A stretch of DNA of 64,000 nt, from NCBI GenBank assembly GCA_022495995.1, contig JAFEMH010002445.1:62001-126000 (forward strand). Reading direction: 5' to 3'. Under the pieces are notes generated by a model that searched no databases, was not told the DNA's origin, and was given only the letters and a program-made list of their open reading frames with translations. The position numbers were made by a program, and so were the translations under genes. Position 1 is the stretch's first letter. The number at the start of each line of letters is the position of its first letter. The stretch comes from Adenophora triphylla var. japonica. Taxonomy: Eukaryota > Streptophyta > Magnoliopsida > Asterales > Campanulaceae. Below are positions 24,399-35,215 of this stretch, piece after piece.

Positions 24399-24722
24399 AT
24401 ACGAATATGTGGCGTAGGGAGTTGTTGTTCACAACTAATATGGTTTAAACACATGCTTGACGACTATGGTCTTGATAGTAATATCTTGACCATGTATTGT
24501 GACAATTTGAGTGCCATAAATATTTCCAAAAACCCTGTACAACACTCACGCACTAAGCACATTGATATCCGCCATCATTTTTTGAGAGATTTAGTAGAAA
24601 AAGAATTGATCCAAATAGAGCATATTGATACAAAACATCAACTTGCTGATATTTTGACCAAAGCCTTGGACCATGAGAGATTTTCAAGTTTGAAAAAATC
24701 TCTTGGTTTATGTTTTCTATAA
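24399..24722 (+). pseudogene. Copia RNase H C-terminus
   Basis: In a shifted frame relative to RT. MYCDNLSAINISKNPVQH and TKHIDIRHHFLRDLV are standard copia RNase H C-terminal motifs; the frame ends KSLGLCFL with a stop at 24720-24722. It degrades the RNA strand during reverse transcription. Confidence 0.88.
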
Positions 24723-25797
24723 ATCTGTTAGTGTTGCCGTCAGTGTTGCCAACACTGTCAGCAACACTTTGTATGAGTTGTATATTATTTAAAAAAAAAA
24801 AATTTTATTATATATATTTAGTTAGTTTAATCCCAAATGGGGGGCATTTACTGACCTTTTTGTTCTAGTATGTGTACATTCTTAAGGTTAACATTTTTCT
24901 TAAAATACCCCTTTGTGCTTAAAGTGACAAAGTCACTTATATTATGTTGATATTGAAAAAAAAAAAGAAAAGAAAAAAGGCAAAGCATGTTAAAATATCC
25001 CCAAAGGGAGTATAATGTAGTTGTTTTATACTAAGTATTAGGGACATGGAGCTCGCTACTACAGTGTACCCTACTTGAAAGGTATAAAACTTACTACATA
25101 TAGCTTTACACATTTATAAAAAACTCGGGGCACGGAGCTCGCTACTACGATGCTTCCTTGTAAATAAAGAATGTGTAAAGCTTGCTTAAAAATTGCCTAA
25201 GAAATGATATGTTATATATGTTGAAAAAATATCAAGGGGATTTTATTCAAAATGTTGCCTTGTGTGTCACGCAATATTGCTAGTAACACATTAGTAGTTG
25301 CTACATTAATTTTTTTTATTTTCTTGTTTTTGTTTTTGTTAATTAAATTTTAAATTTCCAAAAGTCTATTTTCTTACATTTAGAGTTTGTGAAATTTAAA
25401 AGGTTTTTAGCAAAAATATTTATTTTGTCTAACTAAGTGTAATTTTATAAATATCTATTTTTTAAAATTCATCTCTTTGAATTTTGAAAAACTCAATTTT
25501 ATGGATATTGCTAAAATTATGTTTAGTTGTTATATTAAAAATTATAAAAATTAAAAAAAAAAAATTGGATTTTTTCAAAAATGGCGGATAACTTGGCTTG
25601 AGTTTGTTGGGATAAAATGGATAAAAGGTTTTAAATTTGATTTGACTATGTCAAATCAACTTAAAACCCTTTACTATTCACTCTTTAAACCCCTTACTAA
25701 ACCCTCTCTCTCTCTCACCGTGCTCTCTCTCTCTCTAGGCGGAAAACACAAAACCATTCCCCTGTCCTTCTTCTTCGTCGTTCTTCTCCAAAATTCC
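24723..25797 (+). other. Copia spacer between pol and the 3' reading frame
   Basis: Non-coding. It begins with a cluster of the AGTGTTGCC / GGCAACACT word (24727-24770). GGAGCTCGCTACTAC occurs twice, at 25048-25062 and 25134-25148, within longer similar blocks. The rest is AT-rich. From about 25400 it matches 57800-58185 of the second copia remnant, so it is an ancestral part of this family. A CT-rich stretch at 25690-25740 precedes the 3' reading frame and could be a leader. Confidence 0.65.
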
Positions 25798-27608
25798 ATG
25801 GCAAGCCCTAAAAATTCTTCCCAAATTTCGTCACCCATGGAGATTTCGCCCTTAGCTCCCTCTAGTGTCGCCTCCAATGTCGCCGTCCCCATGGAGATAT
25901 CCCCTGCGACATTCTCGGCCACACCCACAACCTCACCATCCTTGGAAATTGTTGTTTATGATCCATCTAAAATTCCAATTCCCATCAACCTTCCAGAAGC
26001 TACCCCATCCACAGAGCTCACCTTCGCCCCTCAAAAGAAGACCAAGAAGAGAAAGGCGGTTGATGCCTCGAGCTCTTTTAGGGGTGGAGTGCGTCGACAA
26101 TCTGAGAGGATCAAAACTCTCTTCAGGTCGAAGATACCATCTAACACAACTGATGATCCGGTAAATGTGGATGATTCTTCAAGCTCTTCGCTCAACATTT
26201 CGTCCGAGGAAGGTTCGGACCCAGCTTTTAAAGAAACAAAGGAGCCCTCATCAACTTCTGATGAAGATGAAGATGCTTGGTTGGAAGAGGAGGAAACCCT
26301 TGCTGAAGCTCAGTCCAAGATCAAGAAGAAACAGAAAATTTCTGATGGTGTCGCCCCAAGTGTTGCCGATGCAATGGCAACACCTGAAGCAACACCTGCT
26401 GCCAAGTCCAAAGCACCGTCGAGTTCTCCTTCGTATTCTCCCATTTCATGGCCTGGGGTACACACTCCTTCTCCCTCTCAGGATGCAAAGTCAGATTATG
26501 AGTCTTTTGGATATTATGAACGTCCATTTCTTCCGAGGAATTTTATAGTGATGCAAGCTTACATAAGTTTGTTCAAGATTCTGATAAGAAAATTCTGAAT
26601 GAAAGAAATATGTATGTGACTCAATTCAAGGAGTTAGGAGTGTATCAGTTTTTGCAAGATAGAAACTTTTTACCTACAGTGGTAAAAGTGTCATCCTACA
26701 TTGAAAGCGTGGTTAGGAATTTTTATGCTCATCTTAGGGATAATATTGATGATAGGAATACCCCTCATTATGGAAAGATCTTTGTTAGGGGCAATATCTA
26801 TGATTTTAATCCCTTAATCATCAATAAAGCCTTCGGCCTCCCTAATGTCGAAGATGAGAGCTTGGAATATGATCCTAATACCTTAGCCACCTTTTTAACT
26901 GGAGGGAGAATTACCATTTGGTCTGATCACTTTAAGTCTACCCATCTCACTTCTTTGTTTAGCGTGCTCCACAAGATATGTATAACAAATTGGCTTCCTA
27001 CGGCAAACGAGAACACGGTCACTTTTGAGCAAGCTAATTTGTTGTACAAACTAGGCAAGAAACAAAGAGTTAACTTTGGGAGACTTGTATTTGCTCACCT
27101 TGCTGCATGGGCTAAGAAGAAAAAGACTTCCTCCTTCATATTTCCTTCCCTTATTTTCCATGTTCTCATGTACCAAAACCTTAAGCCTTGGAATGGTGAT
27201 AATATCTCTGAAAAGCCTGTTTACTACAGAATTACAAAGCACTTTACTGAAGGTGATAGGCACAGGGATTTACCTTGGGTTTTGGTTACAAATGCTCCTC
27301 CAATTGCTGCCCCTGCTACCAGTGTCGCCCCAAGTGTCGCCCCTGAAACTGGCAACACTTCTGGCAACACTGCTCCTGTAATGGTTGATGCTGCTATGGT
27401 ACTTAATTTTTTCAATGGTCAAGTGAAGCACATTGACTCAGTAATTCAGGGATGGTTGGATATGCGTACTGACATGATGAAAATGGTGGATATGATTTCT
27501 TCCAAAATAGGGGGAGATCGGCCACCAAGGCGTGATGATGGAGCTGGAGATGGAGTTGGGCCAAGTGGTACAGCAGAGGGAGGTGAAGGAGCTGAAAATG
27601 CAGGTTAA
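25798..27608 (+). pseudogene. Copia 3' reading frame, 'putative plant transposon protein'-like, one frameshift
   Basis: Starts MASPKNSSQISSP at 25798. N-terminal third: Ser/Pro-rich, a basic cluster KKTKKRK that could be a nuclear signal, then an acidic Ser-rich stretch and SVAD/MATPEATP from the repeated word. A one-base shift near 26530-26536 leads into a globular part: VYQFLQDRNFLPTV, VVRNFYAHLRDN, IFVRGNIYDFNPLIINKAFG and FGRLVFAHLAAWAKKKK. This resembles the plant domain annotated 'putative plant transposon protein' (recalled, not searched). The C-terminus is Gly-rich. I see no membrane segment, so it does not look like an envelope. A second copy at 58186-59292 conserves the frame. Function unknown. 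Confidence 0.7.
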
Positions 27609-28064
27609 AGGTGGTTGGTTCGAATGGTTTTTGATTTTGGTGGTTTGGAACAAAAACAATTTTATTTGTTTTATTTTGGTTTGTAATGCTTAAACAATTT
27701 CTATTTCTGTTTTTTTTCTTTGTTTCAGCTGGAATTTTCTTCAAAACATGATGGATGGTTTTTTTGTTTATGGTTGGATGGTTGTTTAGAATTTAATAAT
27801 TATTTTCTTTAGTTATTAAATTTCGTATTAAGGGGGAGATTTTGTGAAATTATGAGACTTCAATTGTCTGAAGGTTGATGTTGCCACTCTTGTGAGTGTG
27901 ATACTTGGATTGAAAAATATTTTCAACATTGCTTGAAGATTGATGTTGCCTCTATTAAAATCTCGTGGCATTTTTTTGATTTTTAGTTAAGGTAGTCTAA
28001 CTGTTTTTTTGAAATGATCATCACGTTGGTATTTTGTGAAGAAATCAGTAACTAAGGGGGAGAT
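27609..28064 (+). other. Copia 3' untranslated region and polypurine tracts
   Basis: Non-coding T-rich sequence. The functional PPT AAGGGGGAGAT at 28054-28064 abuts the 3' LTR. A second identical tract at 27832-27842, about 220 bp upstream, could be a spare PPT. Half-copies of the repeated word (GATGTTGCC) occur at 27878 and 27942. Confidence 0.7.
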
Positions 28065-29049
28065 TGTTAATGTTAAGATCATGTGTTGCCATGAATGTTA
28101 TCCCAAGTGTTGCAAACCAGTGTTGCCACTGGTGTTGCCACAAGTGTTGCCATTTGGAATTGGCGACACTGAGTTAGTTACTGTATTTTTCACAAATATT
28201 AATGGGTAAATTAATGTTTATATAACAGTAGTTAGTCACCTTAAAATGAGCTTGAAAACAGCAACAGAATCTGCCCAGGCGAGAGTTACGAGAAGAAGGA
28301 GTAATTAACAAATAAACATGTGTTTATTTGTTTAATTAATGACCAAGCAAAGAGATATTTTATTCAGCTATTCAGGGGGAGAACAAGTCAGAGTACAAGA
28401 CATCCAAAGCTGAGAGGTACAAGCAAGAGAAGCAAGAGAAGACTAGGTCTCCTACAAAAGAGGCGAGTGGCTATTTTGGAGGAAACAAACTCCAAGCTGT
28501 TGCTGATCATTTTGAGTAGGCTCCAAGACTTTGTGGCCTATAAATAGTGCAGTGGATCTTCATTGAAGATCATCCAATTCAGAAAATGCAAATCTGCACA
28601 AGAAGTAGAATTCTGCTCTCAAGTGTTGCCATTCAGTGTCGGCAACACTCTGTCCAACACTCGAGAATTTCATATAGATTTTTATATTTTTGTGAGGTTT
28701 TGAGTGTTCATTTTCAGAGAGAATTCGTGTATATGTTGTTCCTTATATCATGGTTCGTTTATCATTAAGGAACTTCTTCGACCTTGTATTGAATTCATAT
28801 TATTAATAGAAAGGTCTTGCCTTCTTGGCACCCATCAAGTTATATATTTATATAACTTGATAAAAATTATATTCTTGTGTATTGCTTTAATTCTTCCGCT
28901 GCAATTTATATTTATTTCTATTGATTTGTGTTTTTCTAGAATTGGTGGATGTGTTGTTGTTAGTGTTGCCAACACTAAAGACAACACTTGTGAGTTTCGT
29001 CTCACCTTGTGAGTTTCACCTCACTTGTTCTAAGCCATAGACAATTTCA
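28065..29049 (+). repeat. Copia 3' LTR
   Basis: 985 bp, matching 8510-9494 with about ten differences by eye. It contains a TATA box at 28539-28546 and the same three word clusters. It is followed by the GGGTT duplication and resumption of the gypsy RT. Confidence 0.92.
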
Positions 29050-29054
29050 GGGTT

Positions 29055-30453
29055 TATCCGTCCCAGTGTGTCCCCGTGGGGGGCTCCTGTTTTATTTGTC
29101 CGAAAGAAAGATGGTACTTCAAGATTGTGTATCGACTACCGTCTGTTGAACCAAGCAACCATCAAGAATAAATATCCTCTCCCGCACATTGATAACTTGT
29201 TTGATCAGCTTCAAGGTTCCGTTATTTACTCAAAGCTTGATTTGAGAAGCGGATACCATCAGTTGAAGATTAGGCCCGATGATATTTCCAAAACAGCTTT
29301 CAGGACAAGATATGCTCACTATGAGTTCGTGGTTATGCCTTTTGGGTTGACTAACGCTCCGGCCGTATTTATGGATATGATGAACCGTATCTTCAAGCCG
29401 TACCTTGATAGCTTCGTCGTGGTGTTCATCGACGACATTATTGTATATTCTAAGTCCCGGGATAAACATGAGACTCATTTGAGGATTTTTCTTTCTCTTC
29501 TTCGTGAGAAGCAATTGTTCGCCAAATTCAGCAAGTGCGAGTTTTGGTTAAAACAGATATCTTTCTTGGGGCATGTGGTGTCTAGTTTGGGAATATCCGT
29601 TGATCCTTCCAGGATTGAAGTCGTTGTCAATTGGAAGCAACCTTCAACTGTGACTGAGGCTCGTAGCTTTCTGGGGTTAACGGGGTACTACAGAAGGTTC
29701 ATTGAAGGGTTTTCTCGTATTGCAACTCCGTTAACTCGATTGACTCAGAAAGATGTATCTTTTGTGTGGAATTCCAAGTGTGAAGCTAGTTTTGAAGAGT
29801 TGAAGAAAAGATTGACATCAGCTCCCGTTCTTACCCTTCCAGACGGTTGCGAGAATTTTGTCATTTTCAGTGACGCCTCGAAGGAGGGCTTGGGATGTGT
29901 GTTGATGCAAGGGGGGAAAGTGATTGCGTATGCTTTTCGGAAGTTGTCACCAGCTGAACAGAATTATCCTACCCACGACATGGAATTGGCTGCGATTATC
30001 TTTGCGTTGCACAAGTGGAAACATTATCTTTACGGAGCAAGATTTGAGATTTTCACGGACCATAAGAGCTTGAAGTATCTATTTACACAAAAGGAGTTGC
30101 ATAACCGGCAAATAAGATGGTTAGAGTTCTTGAAGGACTTCGATTGCGTGATTTCATATCATCCGGGGAAGGCCAATGTTGTTGCGGATGCGATTAGCCG
30201 AAAGGCTTACTTGTCAAATTTGAGTTCCCGAGAGTCAAGACATGAGTTGATTTTTGTGAATGTTCGAGCCGTTCCAACTTTATATGGAGATTTGATGGAA
30301 GCTCAATCAATTGATCCGGAATTGAAGAAAATATTGGGAAAAGTTCAAGATGGTAAAGCCGGGGATTTTGCGTTGAATAGAGATGGACTCCTAACTTTCC
30401 AAGGCCGGATTTGTGTTCCTTCATCACCGGAGATCAAGAAACGTATATTATAG
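29055..30453 (+). pseudogene. Gypsy copy B reverse transcriptase and RNase H
   Basis: Continues the protease-RT frame interrupted at 8509. RT motifs: [36 protein letters not shown] and the catalytic [12 protein letters not shown]. RNase H follows ([33 protein letters not shown]). The integrase N-terminal zinc region starts before a TAG at 30451-30453; sister copy A has no stop there. Confidence 0.9.
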
Positions 30454-31167
30454 GATGGTCATAAGTCCAAGTTCGCCATTCATCCGGGTAGCACGAAGAT
30501 GTACCAAGACTTGAAACGAGGATATTGGTGGAATGGGATGAAGAGAGAGATAGCGGATTTCGTATCTAAGTACCTAACATGTCAACAAGTCAAGGCCGAG
30601 CATCAAAGACCGGCGAGGCTACTTCAACCACTAGACATTCCGGAGTGGAAATGGGAAGGGATTTCAATGGATTTTGTATCGGGTTTGCCTCTTACCTCGA
30701 AGAAGATGGATGCCATTTGGGTTATCGTGGATAGACTGACGAAATCGGCTTACTTTCTTCCCGTGTCAACTAAGTTCTCGATAGAGAGGTTAGCTCAGTT
30801 GTATATGAAGGAAATTGTTAGACTCCACGGGGTTCCAGTTAGCATTGTTTCAGATAGAGACTCGAGGTTCACTTCGAGATTTTGGAGGGCGTTACATGAA
30901 GCTTTGGGTTCCATGTTATGTTTCAGCACGGCGTTTCATCCTCAGACAGATGGGCAGACGGAACGAACTATTCAGATACTTGAGGATATTCTTAGAGCTT
31001 GTGTGATGGATTTTCAATTATCATGGGAGGATCATCTACCGTTGGTTGAGTACGCCTACAACAACAGTTATCAATCTAGCATTGAGATGGCTCCTTATGA
31101 AGCGTTGTATGGTAGGAAGTGTAGATCGCCTATGTGTTGGGATGAAGTGGGTGAAGCCAAGCTTTAG
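30454..31167 (+). pseudogene. Gypsy copy B integrase core
   Basis: Same frame after the TAG. The zinc-binding region reads SKYLTCQQ, so the first Cys of the pair is Tyr (copy A keeps SKCLTC). The DDE core is present: MDFVSGLPLTSKK, SDRDSRFTSRF, HPQTDGQTERTIQ. A second stop, TAG at 31165-31167, follows GEAKL; copy A has a Trp codon there. Confidence 0.88.
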
Positions 31168-31728
31168 GGTCCGGATTTGGTTAGGGATTCGACGGAGAAA
31201 ATCAAGGTGATCCGAGATAGGTTGAAGACGGCTCAGAGTAGACAGAAGAGCTACGCCGATAACCGAAGACGGGACTTATCTTTCCAAGTTGGTGATTTGG
31301 TTTTCTTGAAAATTTCTCCGAGGACCGGGATTAAAAGGTTTGGGAACAAAGGAAAACTAGCTCCAAGGTTCGTAGGACCGTTTGAGATTTTAGAGAAGAT
31401 TGGGGATCTAGCCTACCGTTTAGAATTGCCTCCATCTTTCTCTTTGCTTCATGACGTTTTCCATGTGTCGATGTTGAGGAAATATTGTCACGATCCTTCT
31501 CACATTTTGAGTTCACCTCCCGAAGAGATTCAAGCCGATATGTCCTATGTTGAAGAGCCTTTGCGAATATTAGAGTTCCAAGTTAAAGAGTTGAGAACGA
31601 AAAGTATCCCGGTAGTGAAAGTGTTATGGATGAATCATACTATTGAAGAGGCTACGTCGGAGTTAGAGTCGGAGATGAGGGAGAAGTATCCTTCGTTGTT
31701 TGAGAATGCAAGTAAGTTTACCTAAAAT
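31168..31728 (+). pseudogene. Gypsy copy B integrase C-terminus with chromodomain-like tail
   Basis: Same frame after the second stop. LAPRFVGPFEILEKIG and LPPSFSLLHDVFHVSMLRKY are the usual gypsy integrase C-terminal motifs. PVVKVLWMNHTIEEATSELE is the chromodomain-like end seen in Tekay/Del-type elements. It would tether integration to chromatin. Stop at 31723-31725, followed at once by the PPT. Confidence 0.85.
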
Positions 31729-31759
31729 TCGGGGCGATTTTTCTTTAAGGGGGAGTGAG

Positions 31760-34231
31760 TGTCACGACCCTAAAACTAGGCACTATTTTATCACTCATTG
31801 AGCACGTGGGGTTTGGGTGGTAATATTTCATTTTATGCCTTTTATGCAATATGTTAAGTTTATGTGCTCAAATATGTTTTTAACTAACTTATGTGGAGTT
31901 AGGATGAAATTGAATTAAATTAAATGATAAAGGGACTAAAGGGAATAAACTATAAAGTGTAAAATGATTTTATAATAATTGGAAATTTTTATTAAAATAA
32001 TTTTAGTAGGTTGAGGTGCTTAGTTGTATAATGAGATAGTTAAGGTTGTTATTTGAAGGTTCAAGCTTAGAGGAGCTTTTGTGTACATAAGGTGATAACT
32101 ATCCATGGAAATTTAAAAAGAAAATATTATTCATTTCCTTCCTCAGTAATTAATCTTTCTTCTTCAAAAGCATTCCCATGGAGAAAGAAAGACAAACCCT
32201 AACCACCCTAATATAAATTCTACAACCTTCGTTACTTCTTCGATTTCAAAACAAAGGGCGGATTCTTGTTCGTAGTGGCGAGGGGATCGTTTAGAGCCGG
32301 TCAATTAATTATTTCATTTTTCACTATTTCGGTAAGTTATTATGGATTCCTTTCAAAACTTGGGCATTCTTTGATTTTGTTGTTATTAATGTTTATAAAT
32401 AAGTTTTGTTAAAGTGGAACAACTATTACTTGGTAAGCATGGTTTTGGAAAAGTGGAATTGAAATGGTTATGGGGGTGGTTGAAATATCAAGAAAATGGG
32501 TTGTTAGTCATATTATGGTAATAATTCTTTGATACCTCTAGTTGCATGTCAATTTGACCTAGAGGATGGTGTTAAAATGGTGTTGGTTGGTGTTGGATTG
32601 GAGTGGATAGAGTATGGAATGGTTTGGGTTTGGTATTGTGGTTATTTGGTACTGATTTGTACCACCTTAAAACAGAGTAATATGAGGTCTATGTTAATTT
32701 GGCTTGGTGACTGATGTGGTACAAATTCGTTCGAATTACCGGGCGATGGCACGACTCGTGCTCTGGGGCACGATTCGGGCACGAGTCGTCTCCTGGAATT
32801 GGCCTAAGTCGTGCCTCATAGGGACGAGTGTTTCTGATGGGGGTTATAAGGGGCACGAGTCGTGCCCTCCCCTGCAGTCTCTGAAGCTTTTTCTAAGGCA
32901 TAGAAACCTATTCAACCTAGAACCAAAGTGAACCCTCTTTAACTTAGATTAAAGTAGAACACTTCAGCTATACAATGATGTCTTACTTGAGTAAAATGGA
33001 ATAGTGGAAGTACTTTAAATATTGTTCGGAAAATGCTTGACAACCTTGATTCGTTACTTAACAAAAGTGAATCTAACTTGGTAAATGGAACTTGGACCTT
33101 TATAGAGGTTATATATTATTTCATATTGTTCATGTAGGGTTGGTTGGTGATAACTTGTACCCTCATTTGAGTTCATATGCATTGATTGTATATATATATA
33201 GTGTATAACATGAATGTTGCACTATATTATTGATTGAACATGAGTATGCTTTACCATGTTGTTATATTCTCATTCCTTTGGTGGATTTTATTTCAAGTAT
33301 CTACTATGTGCTTGAACTTGTGTTAAATCAGCTGATGTTTAGGGGTATAATGTAATACGATCAATTACGAAAAGTGTGACCTAATGTGATCGGATTACGT
33401 TATACCTGTGACTGTCCCCTTCTGTGGCCACAGATTGGGGTTATAGCATCTGTATTGAGCCAAAAGCCTTAAAGAGTTGCTAGTATCTTATATGGTTCCC
33501 TGAAAAACGGGTCTTGTAAGATGTGAATATGCCTAAGCAGTTCACTAGAGAGGAGTTATTATAATAGCTCTCTCCGTTATATGTTATTGGTTCTGGTGGA
33601 GTTTTATCTTCCAATATTGTACGACTTATTGGTCAGACGGCAAAAGGTAAACCAAGGTAATGGAATGTGTTTACGGCTTTTCCAACGTGTTATATGCACC
33701 TTATATGTGTTGCATCTTACTTGGCATATTGTACATTCATAATAGCTTATTAAGATTTCTTCTCACCCTTCTCCCTTTAATGTTTTAGATCGGACTGAGA
33801 CAGGAGGACCCGGCCAGTGAGTACGGTGCGGAGTTTGTACTGGTATTTTGGGTTGTCGGGTATGTTTATTTTTAGATGGGTTGTATTTTGGTTGTTACTC
33901 CTTTGTTGGAGTTTGTTGATAAACAAGTTATGTAAATGGGTGATTTGTGAACTTGAACTTTTGTAAATATGGTAGCTAAGTTAGTTAGTTGTTTAAAGTT
34001 GGGTTAGATGGGAACTTTTGTAAATATGTGTAAATAAGTTGGTTTGAAGTTTGTTAAATGTTTACCCCTTTTCCTCCAAGTGGAGATGTTCCAAGTTTGT
34101 ATTTGAATGTTAAGGTTAAAGTTAGTTTTTTTTCAAGTTAAGTCAAATGTTTTAAAAAATTACATGTGGTCTTTCGTAGTTTGGACGCTCCGGCTCGGGA
34201 CACGTGTTAGGTTCCGGGTTGGGTGCGCACA
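31760..34231 (+). repeat. Gypsy LTR3 (3' LTR)
   Basis: About 2,472 bp, nearly identical to LTR2. TATA box near 32212; GCACGA/TCGTGC cluster at 32747-32867. It ends GGGTGCGCACA and is followed by AAAATC, which matches the left flank of LTR1. Confidence 0.9.
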
Positions 34232-34468
34232 AAAATCCTAGATGTAATGATTTTATTGGTGTTTTTAGTTAAAATGTAGCCGGTCTACTATCGATACAAC
34301 TAATAAAATATCGCCACCTCATTTTGTGATTAGGATTTTGTGAATTTATTTTGTGCTTTGAGCATTGAACTCTCTATATATATTTATATATAAAGAAGGA
34401 AAAAAGTATTCAATGTTTCGATAATGACTTTGAAGTAATCTTTTTCAGAATTTGTTTGGTAATTTTTT

Positions 34469-34833
34469 TTGGAGGAAGCTATTGTGTGGGTTTTAAATAC
34501 ATTTAAACTGGAAAAAAGGGCCCCTCGGATGTCGCTCACTCCATCGAATACTAGAATTCCTTTCAATTTTGAACGTCGTCAATTTCTCTTTATTTATGTC
34601 ATGTCTATAAACAAAAGTCTGGGACAATTTCTATCTACAGTTAAATTCTTTTAAAGAATCATATTTTCGGTTATGGACAGCTTTATTTGCTTTATTTAGA
34701 GTCACCAATCCAAATAGACTTCATATTTGGATATCTAATTTTGAAGAAGACAGTTTAACCAACAATTGTACTACGAATGTGGTGTTTAGGAAATTTTTCA
34801 AAATGTGTAATTCATATCTTCTATCACTTTTTA
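34469..34833 (+). pseudogene. Helitron helicase C-terminus relic
   Basis: APRMSLTPSNTRIPFNFERR followed by QFLFIYVMSINKSLGQ matches the C-terminal Pif1-like helicase motifs of plant Helitrons (PRI.L.PS....F...RRQFP; INKSQGQ). In a second frame from about 34690, RVTNPNRLHIWISNFEEDSL and CTTNVVFRKFF match the last helicase segment. The frame is broken near 34654-34680 and the upstream helicase is absent. It lies 200-580 bp from a Helitron 3' terminus in the correct orientation. RepHel protein would drive rolling-circle transposition. Non-functional. Confidence 0.7.
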
Positions 34834-35021
34834 ATAATTTCTTTCTTAAAACATATATGAGTGTGTGCGTATGTGTTGTCTCAATGAAGATCAATACTAT
34901 GGAATTTCTTAAGTATTGTTTACAAATGTATATCAACCAATTTAATTTGTACTGTTGTTTCTTTATTTACTTATTTAGTTTAATTCTTTTTTCATTCTTA
35001 ACTATAAAATTTATAAATCGT

Positions 35022-35051
35022 CGTGCATCGCACGGGTGATACACTAACTAG
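35022..35051 (+). mobile_element. Helitron 3' terminus
   Basis: Hairpin CGTGC-ATC-GCACG (35022-35034), a short spacer, then CTAG at 35048-35051 followed by T: the CTRR end and the T of the AT target. With the helicase relic just upstream, this marks the 3' end of a once-autonomous Helitron. Its 5' end must lie left of the gypsy insertion, possibly outside the window. Confidence 0.65.
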
Positions 35052-35109
35052 TTAGACTAATAAAAAGAGTGAGTATCAAAGAAAAAAAGATTTTACTAAA
35101 AAATTACCT

Positions 35110-35215
35110 ACAGGGCATTGCCAATAATGTCTCCAGTATAGTTAAGGGATGATGCAATTACATTCAGAGCCTTCTGCAATTCAGGGTTATCAGCCTTTCG
35201 ACAGATTTCGAGTGT
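35110..35215 (-). pseudogene. Exon-like fragment, possibly of the En/Spm-type protein to its right
   Basis: On the minus strand a TTTCAG acceptor-like site precedes an open stretch reading LEICRKADNPELQKALNVI and SSLNYTGDIIGNAL, ending at a TAG followed by GTAA. I do not recognise the family with confidence. Its strand and position suggest it belongs with the En/Spm-type exons at 36233-36590. Confidence 0.35.

Larger units (their letters stand above)
8510..29049 (+). mobile_element. SIRE-like Ty1/copia retrotransposon with extra 3' reading frame
   Basis: A 20,540-bp span with 985-bp LTRs at both ends (TGTTAATG...TTTCA), flanked by GGGTT at 8505-8509 and 29050-29054. The internal order is PBS, gag, protease, integrase, RT, RNase H, a spacer, an extra 3' reading frame and the PPT: the Ty1/copia order with the long 3' extension known from the SIRE/Maximus group. 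Without the nested Ogre/Tat-like element (11600-21620) it would be about 10.5 kb. The two LTRs differ at only about ten sites by eye, so insertion is recent. gag-pol has two nonsense changes and two frameshifts; the 3' frame has one frameshift. Confidence 0.92.
1295..34231 (+). mobile_element. Composite three-LTR Ty3/gypsy (Tekay/Del-like chromovirus) insertion
   Basis: The order is LTR1 (truncated), pol (partial), LTR2, gag-PR-RT-RH-IN, LTR3, all on the plus strand. A direct repeat AAAATC flanks the whole block at 1289-1294 and 34232-34237; five bases of it are the expected target-site duplication. LTR2 and LTR3 are about 2.47 kb each, begin TGTCACGACC and end in CA. A PBS for initiator Met tRNA follows LTR2, and a polypurine tract (AAGGGGGAGTGAG) precedes LTR2 and LTR3. 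The domain order PR-RT-RH-IN and the integrase C-terminus with a chromodomain-like tail point to the chromovirus group. The copia element at 8510-29049 is nested inside. All gag and pol copies are broken. Confidence 0.85.

Noticed and set aside
25798..27608. Envelope protein of a retrovirus-like element
   Set aside because: No signal peptide, membrane segment or furin-like site visible; the globular part looks like a plant transposon-associated domain instead.
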